From positions 1 to 44,697 of the forward strand of contig WANW01000076.1 of NCBI GenBank assembly GCA_015521615.1: a stretch of DNA of 44,697 nt. The letters run 5' to 3'. A program made the translations under genes and the position numbers. The notes under the pieces are model-generated. The model made no database searches and was not told the origin of the DNA. It saw only the letters and a program-made list of their open reading frames with translations. The DNA is from Candidatus Hydrothermarchaeota archaeon (GTDB taxonomy: Archaea; Hydrothermarchaeota; Hydrothermarchaeia; Hydrothermarchaeales; BMS3B). Shown one piece after another: positions 9,151 to 18,804 of this stretch (its first letter is position 1; each line of letters starts with the position of its first letter).

Positions 9151-9195
9151 AAAACCACTGCTTAATCTTTGGAATAGCTCCCAAAAGTAACGGCG

Positions 9196-9864
9196 CTAAA
9201 GCTCGTAGCTCTCCCCGGGCTCGAGAACCACCACCTCTATGCCGAGCTCCTCAACCAGGCGCTTAAACTCCTCCGCACTATCGGCGAGAATCGGGAAGGT
9301 GGCGTAGTGCATGGGTATCGCAACCTTCGGCGAGACCAGCTCCACAGCTTTTGCTGCTATTCGCGGGCTCATGGTGTACCTGTCGCCCATAGGCACGAGC
9401 ATCACGTCGGGAGAGAAAAGCTCGCCTATTAGCCTCATGTCACTGAAGATGCCCGTGTCGCCGGCGTGGTAAACCCTAACCCCATCGAGCTCAACCACGA
9501 AGCCACAGGCGGAGCCCATATAGCGCCCAGCATGGCTGCTGGAGTGCAAGGCCGGCACCATGGTAACCCTTACCCCGTCGAGCTCGACGCTGCCGTAGAT
9601 GTTCATCCCCTCCGCCTCTATACCCTGCTCCTGCAGGAAGACGGCTATCTCGTGAATTACGGCTATCTTCGGCTTGGCTCGCTTGGCTATAGCCACCGCA
9701 TCGCCTAAGTGATCCTCATGCCCGTGGGTTATAAGCAGCACCTCGGGTGAGAGCTCCTCGGGCTTAACCTTAGCGAGGGGATTGCCTGTTATAAAGGGAT
9801 CGATAAGCACGCGCCTGCTGCCGGCAAGCTCAAAACACGCGTGGCCATGCCAGGTTATCTTCAC
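9196..9864 (-). CDS. metal-dependent hydrolase, UPF0173-type metallo-beta-lactamase fold
   Basis: MKITWHGHACFEL, THGHEDHLGDA, YHAGDTGIF, IPMHYATFP. Confidence 0.92.
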   Translation of the reverse strand: MKITWHGHACFELAGSRRVLIDPFITGNPLAKVKPEELSPEVLLITHGHEDHLGDAVAIAKRAKPKIAVIHEIAVFLQEQGIEAEGMNIYGSVELDGVRVTMVPALHSSSHAGRYMGSACGFVVELDGVRVYHAGDTGIFSDMRLIGELFSPDVMLVPMGDRYTMSPRIAAKAVELVSPKVAIPMHYATFPILADSAEEFKRLVEELGIEVVVLEPGESYEL

Positions 9865-9938
9865 ATCTCCACCTCCTGCTAATTTGTGGAATAAGAAGGG
9901 AAAAATACCGTCCTAAAAAGAGAAAAGGAGCCGCCGCT

Positions 9939-11294
9939 TTAGGGCGGTCCCGGCTCATACCATGGCGGAAGCTCAAACTCGGCTTCCTTCAGGTTCTCTG
10001 GCCAGACTATCACCGGGCGTGGCTCGCCTATCTTGGGGTCGTAGCGCAGCTGCTGCATATACAGCTCGAACTTGCTCTCACGGTACTGGTTCTTGAAGGA
10101 TATCTTCCCGCCCTTCATGGGCTCCACTAGCTCGTCCATCTCCAGCCGGTTGAGCGCCTCCACTACCTTCGCCTTGTCCAGGCTGCCCGCGAGCTCAATA
10201 GCCTTTGCTGCGATATATATGCCCTCGTAGGTTGAGGCACCCATCATGCTCGGGTAGTCGCCGTACTTCTTGTAGAAGGCCTCCTTGAAGCGCTTTGCGC
10301 GCTCGCCCACAGGTGTTGGTGGCGTGGTGTAGGGTGAGAACCTGCTCTCCTGAATGGAGTAGTCGCCCCACTCGCCCACATCATGGTAGTAGTCCGGGTC
10401 GTCAGTGGCCTCTACAGCGAGGTAGATGGTGTTTAACCCAACGTCACGCCTGCCCTGCGTAACAAGAGGCACCTGCTCGTTAAGGAAGGTCGCCGGATAA
10501 ACAACATCCGGCTTAGCCGCCTTAACCGCCGTGAGTATTGTGCGGAAGTCGCTCTCGCCGCGCTTGAACTTCTCCTCCGCCACGAGGGTTATCTTGAGGT
10601 TGTGCTTTTCAATCGCCTTTTTCACACCCTCGAGCACACCCTCGCCGTACTTGCCCTCCTGATATACCATGGCTAAGCGCAGCTTGCGGTCCTCGCTGAA
10701 GCCGAACTTCTTGTTTATAGCGGGCCTTATCACCTGATCAACGAAGAGCATCGTCGCCTCAGAGTAGTCCTCTGTAGTCGGGCAGTGGTGGAAGAAGGTA
10801 GAGGTGTCTATGTCGGTTCTCCTGGTTATAACTGGCGAACTCGCACCTGTAATTATGAAAGGCATCTTGTGCTCCGCCGCAACCACCTGGTCGGCGTAGG
10901 TGATACTGCTCGAGAATCCGCCCACGAGCACGTGCACCTTGTCCTCGGTTATCAGCTTTGTGACCGCCTTAACGCCGCCCTGCGTGGAGGTCTCTGTATC
11001 GCCCTTGTATAGCTTGAGCGGCAGCTTCTTTCCATACTCCTTTACATAAACTCCACCCTGGGCGTTAATCTCCTCTATCGCGAGCTCCGCCGCCTCAAGC
11101 ATGTCGTTGCCCGTGGTGCTCGCAGGTCCTGTGAGCGGCGCCACCAAGCCTATGCGTATCGCCTCCGGTGCTTCAGGAGCAGCTTCCGTCGCTTTGGACG
11201 CCCCCTCCTCCGCCGGCTTCTGGGCGCATCCCGCTATGAGCGCCAGAAGCATAAGCGGCAGCAGTATCTTCCATGCATTTCTCAACCTCGGCAC
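9939..11294 (-). CDS. ABC transporter substrate-binding lipoprotein, branched-chain amino acid (LivJ/Peripla_BP_6) type
   Basis: Lipobox LIAGCAQ; IRIGLVAPLTGPASTTGNDMLEAAELAIEEINAQGGV. Confidence 0.9.
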   Translation of the reverse strand: MPRLRNAWKILLPLMLLALIAGCAQKPAEEGASKATEAAPEAPEAIRIGLVAPLTGPASTTGNDMLEAAELAIEEINAQGGVYVKEYGKKLPLKLYKGDTETSTQGGVKAVTKLITEDKVHVLVGGFSSSITYADQVVAAEHKMPFIITGASSPVITRRTDIDTSTFFHHCPTTEDYSEATMLFVDQVIRPAINKKFGFSEDRKLRLAMVYQEGKYGEGVLEGVKKAIEKHNLKITLVAEEKFKRGESDFRTILTAVKAAKPDVVYPATFLNEQVPLVTQGRRDVGLNTIYLAVEATDDPDYYHDVGEWGDYSIQESRFSPYTTPPTPVGERAKRFKEAFYKKYGDYPSMMGASTYEGIYIAAKAIELAGSLDKAKVVEALNRLEMDELVEPMKGGKISFKNQYRESKFELYMQQLRYDPKIGEPRPVIVWPENLKEAEFELPPWYEPGPP

Positions 11295-11447
11295 CTCCTG
11301 TGCTATGTCATTTCATAGCACCCTAAGGAAAGAAGATTATTTAAAATTTTGGGGAGGAGATGGCTAAACAGCAATCTTTGAGCAGCAGCAATGAATAAAA
11401 AGGTACGTTGAGGTATAGAAAACTACTTTTTGGAGAAATTGGTTTAA

Positions 11448-12326
11448 TCAGCTTACCACCGTCAGGAATATCTCCTCCAGGCTTGGGGCATGGCTCTCTA
11501 TATCCAGAATCTCGCCACCCCGGCGTACAACTTCGCGGGCAAGTGTGTTAACCTCCTCGACGCTGGAGCAAAGGGCCACTTTGCACCCATTTCTGCTCTC
11601 CACAGGCAGGTGGATGCCGGTCAGGTTGCCAAGCCTGAACCGGAGGGTGTACTTCACCCCGCCAAACCTTTGCTTGATCCCGTCCACTCTATCGAGAGCG
11701 ACCATTCTACCGTCCTTCAGTATCAGGATCCTGTCGCATATCTTCTCTGCCTGGTAGAGGTTGTGGGTGGTCAGAAGTATGGTTTTTTCACCCTTCAGAT
11801 TTCTGATATATTCCATTACATAGTTGGAGGTTATCGGATCTAAGCCGGAGGTGGGTTCATCGTAAACGAGCAGTTCCGGGTTGTTTATCAGAGAGCGCGC
11901 AATCGCAACCTTGCGCCTCATGCCTTTGGACATCTCTCCAAGCTTCCTGTTCAGGTGTTTAAGATTTAAGTCATTTAAGATAGCCTCAGCCCTTTCCCTT
12001 ACCTCCTGCCTTCCTATTCCATATATCTCCCCGAAAAAATCCAGGTACTCCATTGCTGTCATGTCCTCATACACGGGACTCTCCTCGGGCAGATACCCTA
12101 TGAGCTGCTTTGCCTTTTCACCCATGGTTTTGATGTTATAGCGCGAGATCCATATTTCACCTTCTGACGGCTCAATTAAACCCACAATCATTTTAATAAT
12201 GGAGGTTTTTCCAGCACCATTTGGGCCAACTATTCCAAATATTTCCCCCTTATCTATCCTGAAAGATATATTATCAACAGCCTGAAAATCGCCATACTTT
12301 TTTGATACGTTCTCAACTTTTAACAT
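11448..12326 (-). CDS. ABC transporter ATP-binding protein (ABC-2/NatA type)
   Basis: Walker A GPNGAGKTS, signature EMSKGMRRKVAIARSL, Walker B LLVYDEPTSGLD, TTHNLYQAEKICDRI. Confidence 0.93.
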   Translation of the reverse strand: MLKVENVSKKYGDFQAVDNISFRIDKGEIFGIVGPNGAGKTSIIKMIVGLIEPSEGEIWISRYNIKTMGEKAKQLIGYLPEESPVYEDMTAMEYLDFFGEIYGIGRQEVRERAEAILNDLNLKHLNRKLGEMSKGMRRKVAIARSLINNPELLVYDEPTSGLDPITSNYVMEYIRNLKGEKTILLTTHNLYQAEKICDRILILKDGRMVALDRVDGIKQRFGGVKYTLRFRLGNLTGIHLPVESRNGCKVALCSSVEEVNTLAREVVRRGGEILDIESHAPSLEEIFLTVVS

Positions 12327-12429
12327 AAAAATACCTCTCCCTTAGTTTTTTGAAACAGTTTATTTAAGCATTATTTTTCAGTAGTCGAAACAAAAAGGTT
12401 AAGAAATCCATTGGTAATCCTGATTAAAA

Positions 12430-14214
12430 ATGAATTTTAGAAATATCCTGGTCATAGCAAAATGGGAAATTAAACGTTCAAAGCCAAAATTTGGATTAAA
12501 TGTTACGATTCTTACTCTTTTACTCTTCATATCTTTTATAACTCTTTTTTTATTGTCTGTTTCGTCGCCATCAACTGGACAGGCTCTATATTCAGTTGGT
12601 ATATCTGGAGAAGACAGAATAATAAAGTCTGTCCTTGAATATGACGGAAGGTTCAGACTGGTGAACACAGAAGATGGCGGAAAGCTTCTTGAGAGAGGAG
12701 AACTGGATTTGCTTGTTGTCTCTGATGAAGGAACGAGGATAATTTATACAGACTCTAAAAGGTCGCTCGCAGCCCTGGATGCTCTCTCCCAAGCTTTAAG
12801 GCTGTACAAAACCCTGACTATTTTTGTTGTGGATGAAGAGCATATAAATTACGCCTTCCCACTGTGGATTCAGACCCATTACTTAAAGCGCAGTGAAGAG
12901 TTCCAGTTTTTCACCTCCGCTCAGCCTGAGAAGCAGGAAGTTTCAGCTGCGGTTGAATCTTTACCGGATAAAACCCTTAACCCAAAATCACTCCCCAGCT
13001 CTGAAGTTGTGGATCTTATTGAGGAGTATAGAAAGGCGGGGTTTGATGTTCGTGGAATAACCCAGGAAGAGGCAAGAATAACTCTCCCGGCTATTTTTTC
13101 TCCACCCCTGCCTTTTAAATCGGTCCTCCTGACCTTCCTGCTGGCTTTTCCGATATACCTTTTTTCACAATTTTATTCTTCGAGCATGCTGGAAGAGAGG
13201 GTCAACCGCCGTGCTGAGCTGCTCCTGACATCTCCTCTAAGCGCGGGAGACGTAATAATTGGCAAAACTCTTGCACACTTCCTGTTAACCCTGGTCAGTG
13301 TAATAGCAATAACGCTGATTATAAGAAGGAAGCTAGAGGTTGAGATAATTTTTGTTCTTATTCCGGTTGTTCTTTTCTTCCTGTCCCTCTCTTTCATGGC
13401 ATCCATACTGAGCAGGAGCTATAAAGAAAATTCTTTTATCGTAATTTTTGTTTCAGTAATATTCTTCTCTTTTCTATTCTTTCCAGCCATGTTCGTGAAT
13501 ATACATACAGTTAGCAACATATCCCCTGTTTCAATGATTGTGAACATTATGGATGGCGAAAAAGTAGAATTTTCAAAATTTATTTTTACAACTCTCCCTC
13601 TGTTTGCGATGGGCACAATTATATTTTTCATGGGTGCAATAATGTTCAGGGAGGAGGTGCTATTTTCCCAGAAGGGCATTTTTGACAAAATTTTTTATGG
13701 CATTAATCTTCTGTGGGAGATGGGTGGCGAAAGGTTAATTGCAGGCGTATTCTTTGGAATTCTGGCAGCGATGACGGCGTATATGCTTGAATTAATATTT
13801 ATAGTGGCCCTATTTCAGGTCCCGCTCCCGCTATCTCTATATCTGATGCTGACCCTCTCTGCCTTCTCGGAGGAGATTATCAAGATAGCCTTTGTAGCCG
13901 GTGTGGTGAGGTACTCGGTGCTGAGCGCTGGAAAAACATTACTTCTCGGCGCGTCATGCGGTGTGGGTTTCTTTATCGGTGAGAAGCTGATAGCTCTTGT
14001 AGCTCTTGCACAGATTTCCGGGTCCCTGTTTGGCATTTTCTTCAGTGAATATCTGCTAAATGCGTTGCTGCTTCACGTGGTGCTAACTTCCATCGCCGCC
14101 CTCGGGCTTGTGTGGAGCAGGGGAAGAATAAACTGGAGGTTCCTGTTCCTCTTAACACTTTCAGGCGTTGCTCACCTTCTTTACAACTACTCTTTGATTG
14201 GAGGGGGAGCATGA
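12430..14214 (+). CDS. ABC-2-type permease with C-terminal PrsW-like intramembrane protease domain
   Basis: ABC-2/NatB features (KWEIKRSKPKFGLN, LTSPLSAGDVIIGKTLAH); C-terminal SEEIIK (E481, E482, K485), GVGFFIGEK (E518), HVVLTSIAALG (H549), GVAHLLYNY (H582, N586). Confidence 0.82.
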   Translation: MNFRNILVIAKWEIKRSKPKFGLNVTILTLLLFISFITLFLLSVSSPSTGQALYSVGISGEDRIIKSVLEYDGRFRLVNTEDGGKLLERGELDLLVVSDEGTRIIYTDSKRSLAALDALSQALRLYKTLTIFVVDEEHINYAFPLWIQTHYLKRSEEFQFFTSAQPEKQEVSAAVESLPDKTLNPKSLPSSEVVDLIEEYRKAGFDVRGITQEEARITLPAIFSPPLPFKSVLLTFLLAFPIYLFSQFYSSSMLEERVNRRAELLLTSPLSAGDVIIGKTLAHFLLTLVSVIAITLIIRRKLEVEIIFVLIPVVLFFLSLSFMASILSRSYKENSFIVIFVSVIFFSFLFFPAMFVNIHTVSNISPVSMIVNIMDGEKVEFSKFIFTTLPLFAMGTIIFFMGAIMFREEVLFSQKGIFDKIFYGINLLWEMGGERLIAGVFFGILAAMTAYMLELIFIVALFQVPLPLSLYLMLTLSAFSEEIIKIAFVAGVVRYSVLSAGKTLLLGASCGVGFFIGEKLIALVALAQISGSLFGIFFSEYLLNALLLHVVLTSIAALGLVWSRGRINWRFLFLLTLSGVAHLLYNYSLIGGGA

Positions 14215-15287
14215 AGGAGCTAATTCTGGTCAAGAAGGAGTTCAGGAGTTTGATAAAGGAAAAGACGCTGATTTTAACGGTGCTGATCCAGCTTTTAATA
14301 GCTTCTTTTTCCGCCTTTCTTGTTGTGGGAATTATGAGTTATGTTTCCCCAGAGACTTTAAGTACCTATGGTCTTGAGAAGGTGAATCTGGCGGTTATAT
14401 CTGAGGACAGAGGGCTTGTGAATCTTCTCCAGCAGGAGGGGAAGTTCAATCTGAAATTTTACAGGGATTTCTCCAGAGCGCTTAACTCCTTTTATAAACA
14501 CGAGGTGGATGGGATACTGGTTGTGTCTACGGGGAAGGATCCGCGTTCAGACCCTGTTAAAATAGACTTATATCTGCCCAGAAATGATATCAGGGCCACG
14601 CTAATAGCCTCCTATCTCAAGGAGCCCCTTGAGAGATATGAGGAAAATCTCCGCAGGGAGAGGCTTAGCTACCTTCCCGCTGACATAAGGAAGGTGCTGG
14701 AGTATGAGCTCAATATCGGCAAAACCGGTGTTAAATCAAGTTATTTTGAATTTGTCTATGGTATACTTATTCCTCTGCTGATACTTGCTCCAGCCTTTAT
14801 TGCAGGTGGGTTGATTATTGACCTATTTACAGAGGAAATGGAGAAAAAGACTCTGGATATCCTCATTTCTTCACCTTTAAGCTTGCTTCAGGTTATAAAT
14901 GCCAAGATCATTGCATGCCTTGCAATAGTACCTGTGCAGTCCTTCCTGTGGATACGGCTGCTGGAGTTTAATGGCATTACCATTGAGCGGGAACCTCTAA
15001 TCCTCCTTTTAACTATCAGCATTGCTCTTATTTTGATTATCTCCGCCAGTCTTCTTGTCCTTGGCTACAGAAAAAGGGGTACAGCCCACTTCCTTTATTC
15101 GCTCCTGTTGATGAATCTCTTTCTTGCGGGCGTGCAATTCAGCACCTTCTCACCCCTGAATCTGGTTGCCAGTCTCTCCATGGGTGGGAGTTATGAGATT
15201 ACCCCTGTCCTCCTGTTCGTGCTGATGCCCCTGCTCCTGTATCAGGTTTTGATTAAAAGGGTAAGCAAATTCAAAAGCTGTGGATAA
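14211..15287 (+). CDS. ABC-2-type permease
   Basis: Start MKELILVKKEFRSLIKEKTLILTVL at 14211 (ATGA overlap with upstream permease, SD GGAGGGGGAGC); EMEKKTLDILISSPLSLLQVINAKI. Confidence 0.85.
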   Translation: MKELILVKKEFRSLIKEKTLILTVLIQLLIASFSAFLVVGIMSYVSPETLSTYGLEKVNLAVISEDRGLVNLLQQEGKFNLKFYRDFSRALNSFYKHEVDGILVVSTGKDPRSDPVKIDLYLPRNDIRATLIASYLKEPLERYEENLRRERLSYLPADIRKVLEYELNIGKTGVKSSYFEFVYGILIPLLILAPAFIAGGLIIDLFTEEMEKKTLDILISSPLSLLQVINAKIIACLAIVPVQSFLWIRLLEFNGITIEREPLILLLTISIALILIISASLLVLGYRKRGTAHFLYSLLLMNLFLAGVQFSTFSPLNLVASLSMGGSYEITPVLLFVLMPLLLYQVLIKRVSKFKSCG

Positions 15288-15289
15288 AT

Positions 15290-15982
15290 TCATGGATATT
15301 CATCGGGTGAATTCTTCAGCATGCCGTCCTCCATGTACAGCACCCTGTCGGCGAAGCTCTTCACCCTGGGGTCGTGGCTCGCTATTATGGCGCACCTTCC
15401 CTGCTCCACCCTCTCCCGAATCAGCTCCATCACCTCCCTGCCCTTCTTTGAGTCGAGATTTGCGGTGGGCTCGTCGGCAATGATTATCTCGGGCTTGGCT
15501 ACAACCGCCCTCGCCACAGCTACGCGCTGCTGCTCGCCCCCCGAGAGGTCCTCGGGCAGGTGGTGCATCCTCTCCGCCAGCCCGAAGGCTCTGAGAAGCT
15601 CCTCCGCCCTCGCGCGTGCCTCCTCCTCGCCCACCCCCTTTATTAAGAGGGGCACCATCACATTCTCCAGGGCGGTGAGTGCACTCAGGAGGTTAAAGTG
15701 CTGGAAGATGAAGCCTATCTTCTCCAGCCTCAGCCTGGCAAGCTCCCTCTGGCTCAATTTGGTTATCTCCACACCGTCAATATAAATCTCCCCCGAGGTG
15801 GGTTTCAGCAGACCGCTAATAAGCGTGAGCAGTGTTGTCTTTCCGGAGCCGCTCGGGCCCATGAGCAGCACTAGCTCGCCCCTGTCAATTGAGAAGGACA
15901 CGCCGCTCACAGCCCTCACCGCAGTTCTTCCCGAGCCGTACACCTTTGTCACGCCTCTCGCCTCTATCAGCATGCCGCCCAC
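15290..15982 (-). CDS. ABC transporter ATP-binding protein, LolD/MacB type
   Basis: Walker A GPSGSGKTT, LSGGEQQRVAVARA, IIIADEPTANLD, FIFQHFNLLSALTALENV. Confidence 0.95.
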   Translation of the reverse strand: MGGMLIEARGVTKVYGSGRTAVRAVSGVSFSIDRGELVLLMGPSGSGKTTLLTLISGLLKPTSGEIYIDGVEITKLSQRELARLRLEKIGFIFQHFNLLSALTALENVMVPLLIKGVGEEEARARAEELLRAFGLAERMHHLPEDLSGGEQQRVAVARAVVAKPEIIIADEPTANLDSKKGREVMELIRERVEQGRCAIIASHDPRVKSFADRVLYMEDGMLKNSPDEYP

Positions 15983-17113
15983 CTACGCCTGGAAAACCGT
16001 CGCCGGGTCCACCCTCTCAAGCTTCCTGATTGGCACCAGCGAGGCAAAGATGCTCATCGCTATGATGGCGACGAAGGATATCACCAGGTTGGAGGTGTTG
16101 ATTTCCACGTAGAACTCTGGAGCAACGGCAGGCACCAGTCTCGCCGCCGCCAGGGAGAGGGCAGCACCGCAGAGAAAACCAAGAATTCCGATGGTAAAGG
16201 CCTGCTCCATCACTATCCTGACCATAAACCCCTCACCGGCACCTATCGCTTTTAGAATTGCATACTCCTTTATCTTCTCCAGTGTTGCGGTGTACAGTGT
16301 GAGACCTATCACCGTAACACCTATGAAGAAGCCTATGAGCACCAGGGGCAGGAGGATAACGCTGAAGCTCTCGTCTATCACCTCCTTGTGGTTGTCTATG
16401 AACTCCTGCTTTGTGAGCACATCCGCCTTTATGCCACGCGCTCTCAGCCTGCTCTCTATGTTGGCGGCGATTTTCTCAGCAAAGAAGGGATTCTCCACCT
16501 CCACCATGTAGTAGTTCAGGAAGTCCCTGGCTCCGAAAATCTCAGCTGCATCCTCCTTTGTTACGAAGGCATAGGAATAGACCAGTACAAAGGTGTCCTT
16601 TGATATGCCCACCACCGTTAGCTCCACACCACCCGCTTTTATCGTATCGCCTATGTCAATGCCCTTCCTCATCGCAAACACCCTGTCCACCACCACTTGC
16701 CCCTTCCTCGGGATTTTCTTCCCCTTTATAACTTCCCAGGGGCCACCGACGCCACTGCTGGTGTCAAAGCCGATGATGAACACCGTCTCCTTGCTTTCTG
16801 AGATCTTGGAGACCTCAGCCATTACCGCTCTGCCTATGAACTCGTGCACCTCCTTGACGCCACCCACCTGCATTATCTCGGTGTCTAGGCCCCTGGGGAG
16901 GAGAGAGTAGGTGTGCCAGGTGTCGTGAATGCCCTCCTGCCCCACCCAGAGGTCCGCTCTGGTCTTCTTCAGATACATGGTGCTCTCAGTGAAAATGCCG
17001 TAGTAAACGCCTATCAGCGTCATTATCAGCATCGTGGCGAAGGCAACACCTCCAACGCTTATCACCAGCCTTCCCCTGTCGTGGAACAGGTTCTTTCTGG
17101 CTATTGAGACCAC
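15983..17113 (-). CDS. FtsX/MacB-type ABC transporter permease
   Basis: N-terminal TM, large extracytoplasmic loop, C-terminal 3 TM; KEYAILKAIGAGEGFMVRIV, AARLVPAV; abuts ATPase gene. Confidence 0.9.
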   Translation of the reverse strand: MVSIARKNLFHDRGRLVISVGGVAFATMLIMTLIGVYYGIFTESTMYLKKTRADLWVGQEGIHDTWHTYSLLPRGLDTEIMQVGGVKEVHEFIGRAVMAEVSKISESKETVFIIGFDTSSGVGGPWEVIKGKKIPRKGQVVVDRVFAMRKGIDIGDTIKAGGVELTVVGISKDTFVLVYSYAFVTKEDAAEIFGARDFLNYYMVEVENPFFAEKIAANIESRLRARGIKADVLTKQEFIDNHKEVIDESFSVILLPLVLIGFFIGVTVIGLTLYTATLEKIKEYAILKAIGAGEGFMVRIVMEQAFTIGILGFLCGAALSLAAARLVPAVAPEFYVEINTSNLVISFVAIIAMSIFASLVPIRKLERVDPATVFQA

Positions 17114-18541
17114 TCACCTCCTCCTCCAGAACCACGCGCCTGAGGCTATGAGGATTAGCAGCACCGCTGCAGCTGCTATTTTACTCAGCGGCACACCTCC
17201 GGCAGGGTGGTGCACCTCTATCTGCTTTTCCTCCTCAAACTCCCGACCGAACACGTCCCTGTAAGTAAGCGTGAGGCTTACGTTGTACCTGCTGCTGGCG
17301 CCCCTCTCCGTCACCTCGATTATCTCCTCATCTCCAGCCTCAAGGTCCCCTATGAAGCTCTCCGCCCTTCCATAGGGGGAGCTGGCGAGCGCCACCAGGT
17401 TCTTTGCCGGGGCGTTGCCGGTATTAGCAATGGAGATGAACACCTTCCCCGTCTCTGCCCTGAACAGGGTTGCAACCAGTGATACCTCCCCGGTCACCTC
17501 CACGCCAAAGGTGCGGTTCTCCCTTACTTCCATGCCCGAAGAGTCGTACCTCAGGCTCACGTAGAGGGGGTAGTAACCCGGCTCTGCATCCTCATTCACC
17601 AGCACGCTGAAGGAGATTTTACTGCTCTCTCCAGCACCTATTGAGCTGAGGAACTCTGAGCTGGACGAAGCCGGAAACAGCACCTCGCTGCTCCAGCTCA
17701 GCAGCACATTTCTGAGCTCCTCATCGCCTTCGTTGGACAGGCTGAAAAGGAGTCTCCCGGCCCCGCCGGTTTTCAGCGCCTCGGGCTTGAGGGTTACCCT
17801 TAGGTAGTCCTCCTCCCGGCTCCTGACCTCAAGACCCAGGGTGTGGTTCTCGCTCCTCAAGTTGCCTGTTGAGTCGTAGTAGGTGACCGAAAACTTCAAA
17901 ATCGCCGTTCCGGTGCTTCCGGCTCGCACGCTTAGGGGTACCTTCAGCGTGGCTCCAGAGCCGAGGCGGCGTATAAAGATGCTGGAGGAGCTACCGACGG
18001 GCACAACACCCTCACCGCTCCAAGATATATGCAGGTCGCGAAGCTCACCGCCGGGGTTGTGAATTTTAAGCGTAACATTCTCTGTTTTCTCAGCCTCAAT
18101 TTCAGCAGTCGAAAGGCTGAGCTGCAGGAAGCTTTCTTCAGTAACCTCGAGGGGGATGTCATACCTTATGCTGCTGGTTTTGCCTATGTAGTTGGCACTC
18201 AGAAAGATTTTAACCACATAGAACCCCGGGACAGTGCCCTCGGGCACTCTGAACCTGAGCACCACCTGCTTCACATCCCCTGGATACAGGGCACCAAGCC
18301 TTGTGCTAAAGCCATAAACTTCGAGCGGAGCATCAGCTTCCACGCGAGTCAGGTAAAGATAGCTTATTGTCTCAGTGCCTGGATTTGTGATTTTTAGCTG
18401 TATATAACCCGAGGTTCCTGGCTTTATAACCTCCGGCAGGGTTGAATATTCCACATAAATCTTCTCTGACAGCTCTGCATTTACAGTAAAGCTGAGGAGA
18501 ATTACGGCGACGATTGTCCAGACTATTTTTAAAGATGGCAT
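17114..18541 (-). CDS. secreted, C-terminally anchored protein with repeated NEW3/CARDB-like beta-sandwich domains (COG1361-like)
   Basis: Signal peptide; repeats such as IKPGTSGYIQLKITNPGTETI, EKTENVTLKIHNPGGELRDL, GGAGRLLFSLSNEGDEELRNV; C-terminal TM plus RRR; start set at MPSLKIVW. Confidence 0.82.
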   Translation of the reverse strand: MPSLKIVWTIVAVILLSFTVNAELSEKIYVEYSTLPEVIKPGTSGYIQLKITNPGTETISYLYLTRVEADAPLEVYGFSTRLGALYPGDVKQVVLRFRVPEGTVPGFYVVKIFLSANYIGKTSSIRYDIPLEVTEESFLQLSLSTAEIEAEKTENVTLKIHNPGGELRDLHISWSGEGVVPVGSSSSIFIRRLGSGATLKVPLSVRAGSTGTAILKFSVTYYDSTGNLRSENHTLGLEVRSREEDYLRVTLKPEALKTGGAGRLLFSLSNEGDEELRNVLLSWSSEVLFPASSSSEFLSSIGAGESSKISFSVLVNEDAEPGYYPLYVSLRYDSSGMEVRENRTFGVEVTGEVSLVATLFRAETGKVFISIANTGNAPAKNLVALASSPYGRAESFIGDLEAGDEEIIEVTERGASSRYNVSLTLTYRDVFGREFEEEKQIEVHHPAGGVPLSKIAAAAVLLILIASGAWFWRRR

Positions 18542-18804
18542 ACATCTTCCCCTATATTTCTCATAACGCACAACTTACCTCGAGATTAACTTAAATTGAT
18601 TCTAACTAATAATCTTTATTATTTACACAATGTAAAGTGCGCATTTTTGCTAAATTTAAAAATAAAAATTGGAAATATCTCCATTTCTGAGAATTTCATC
18701 TGCCCTGAAGGCATCCATTATTACATCTGTATAAAAAAACTGTACAAAATTTCCATTTTGAAATGCGAAAAGAATATATGCATACATTTTGATAAAATAT
18801 TTAG

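Noticed and set aside
13860-14214. C-terminal domain of the ABC-2 permease considered as CPBP/CAAX (Abi) protease
   Set aside because: Motif spacing and residues (EExxK, GxGFxxxE, HxxxT, HxxxN) fit PrsW better than CPBP (EExxxR, FxxxH, HxxxN); kept as PrsW-like pending HHpred.
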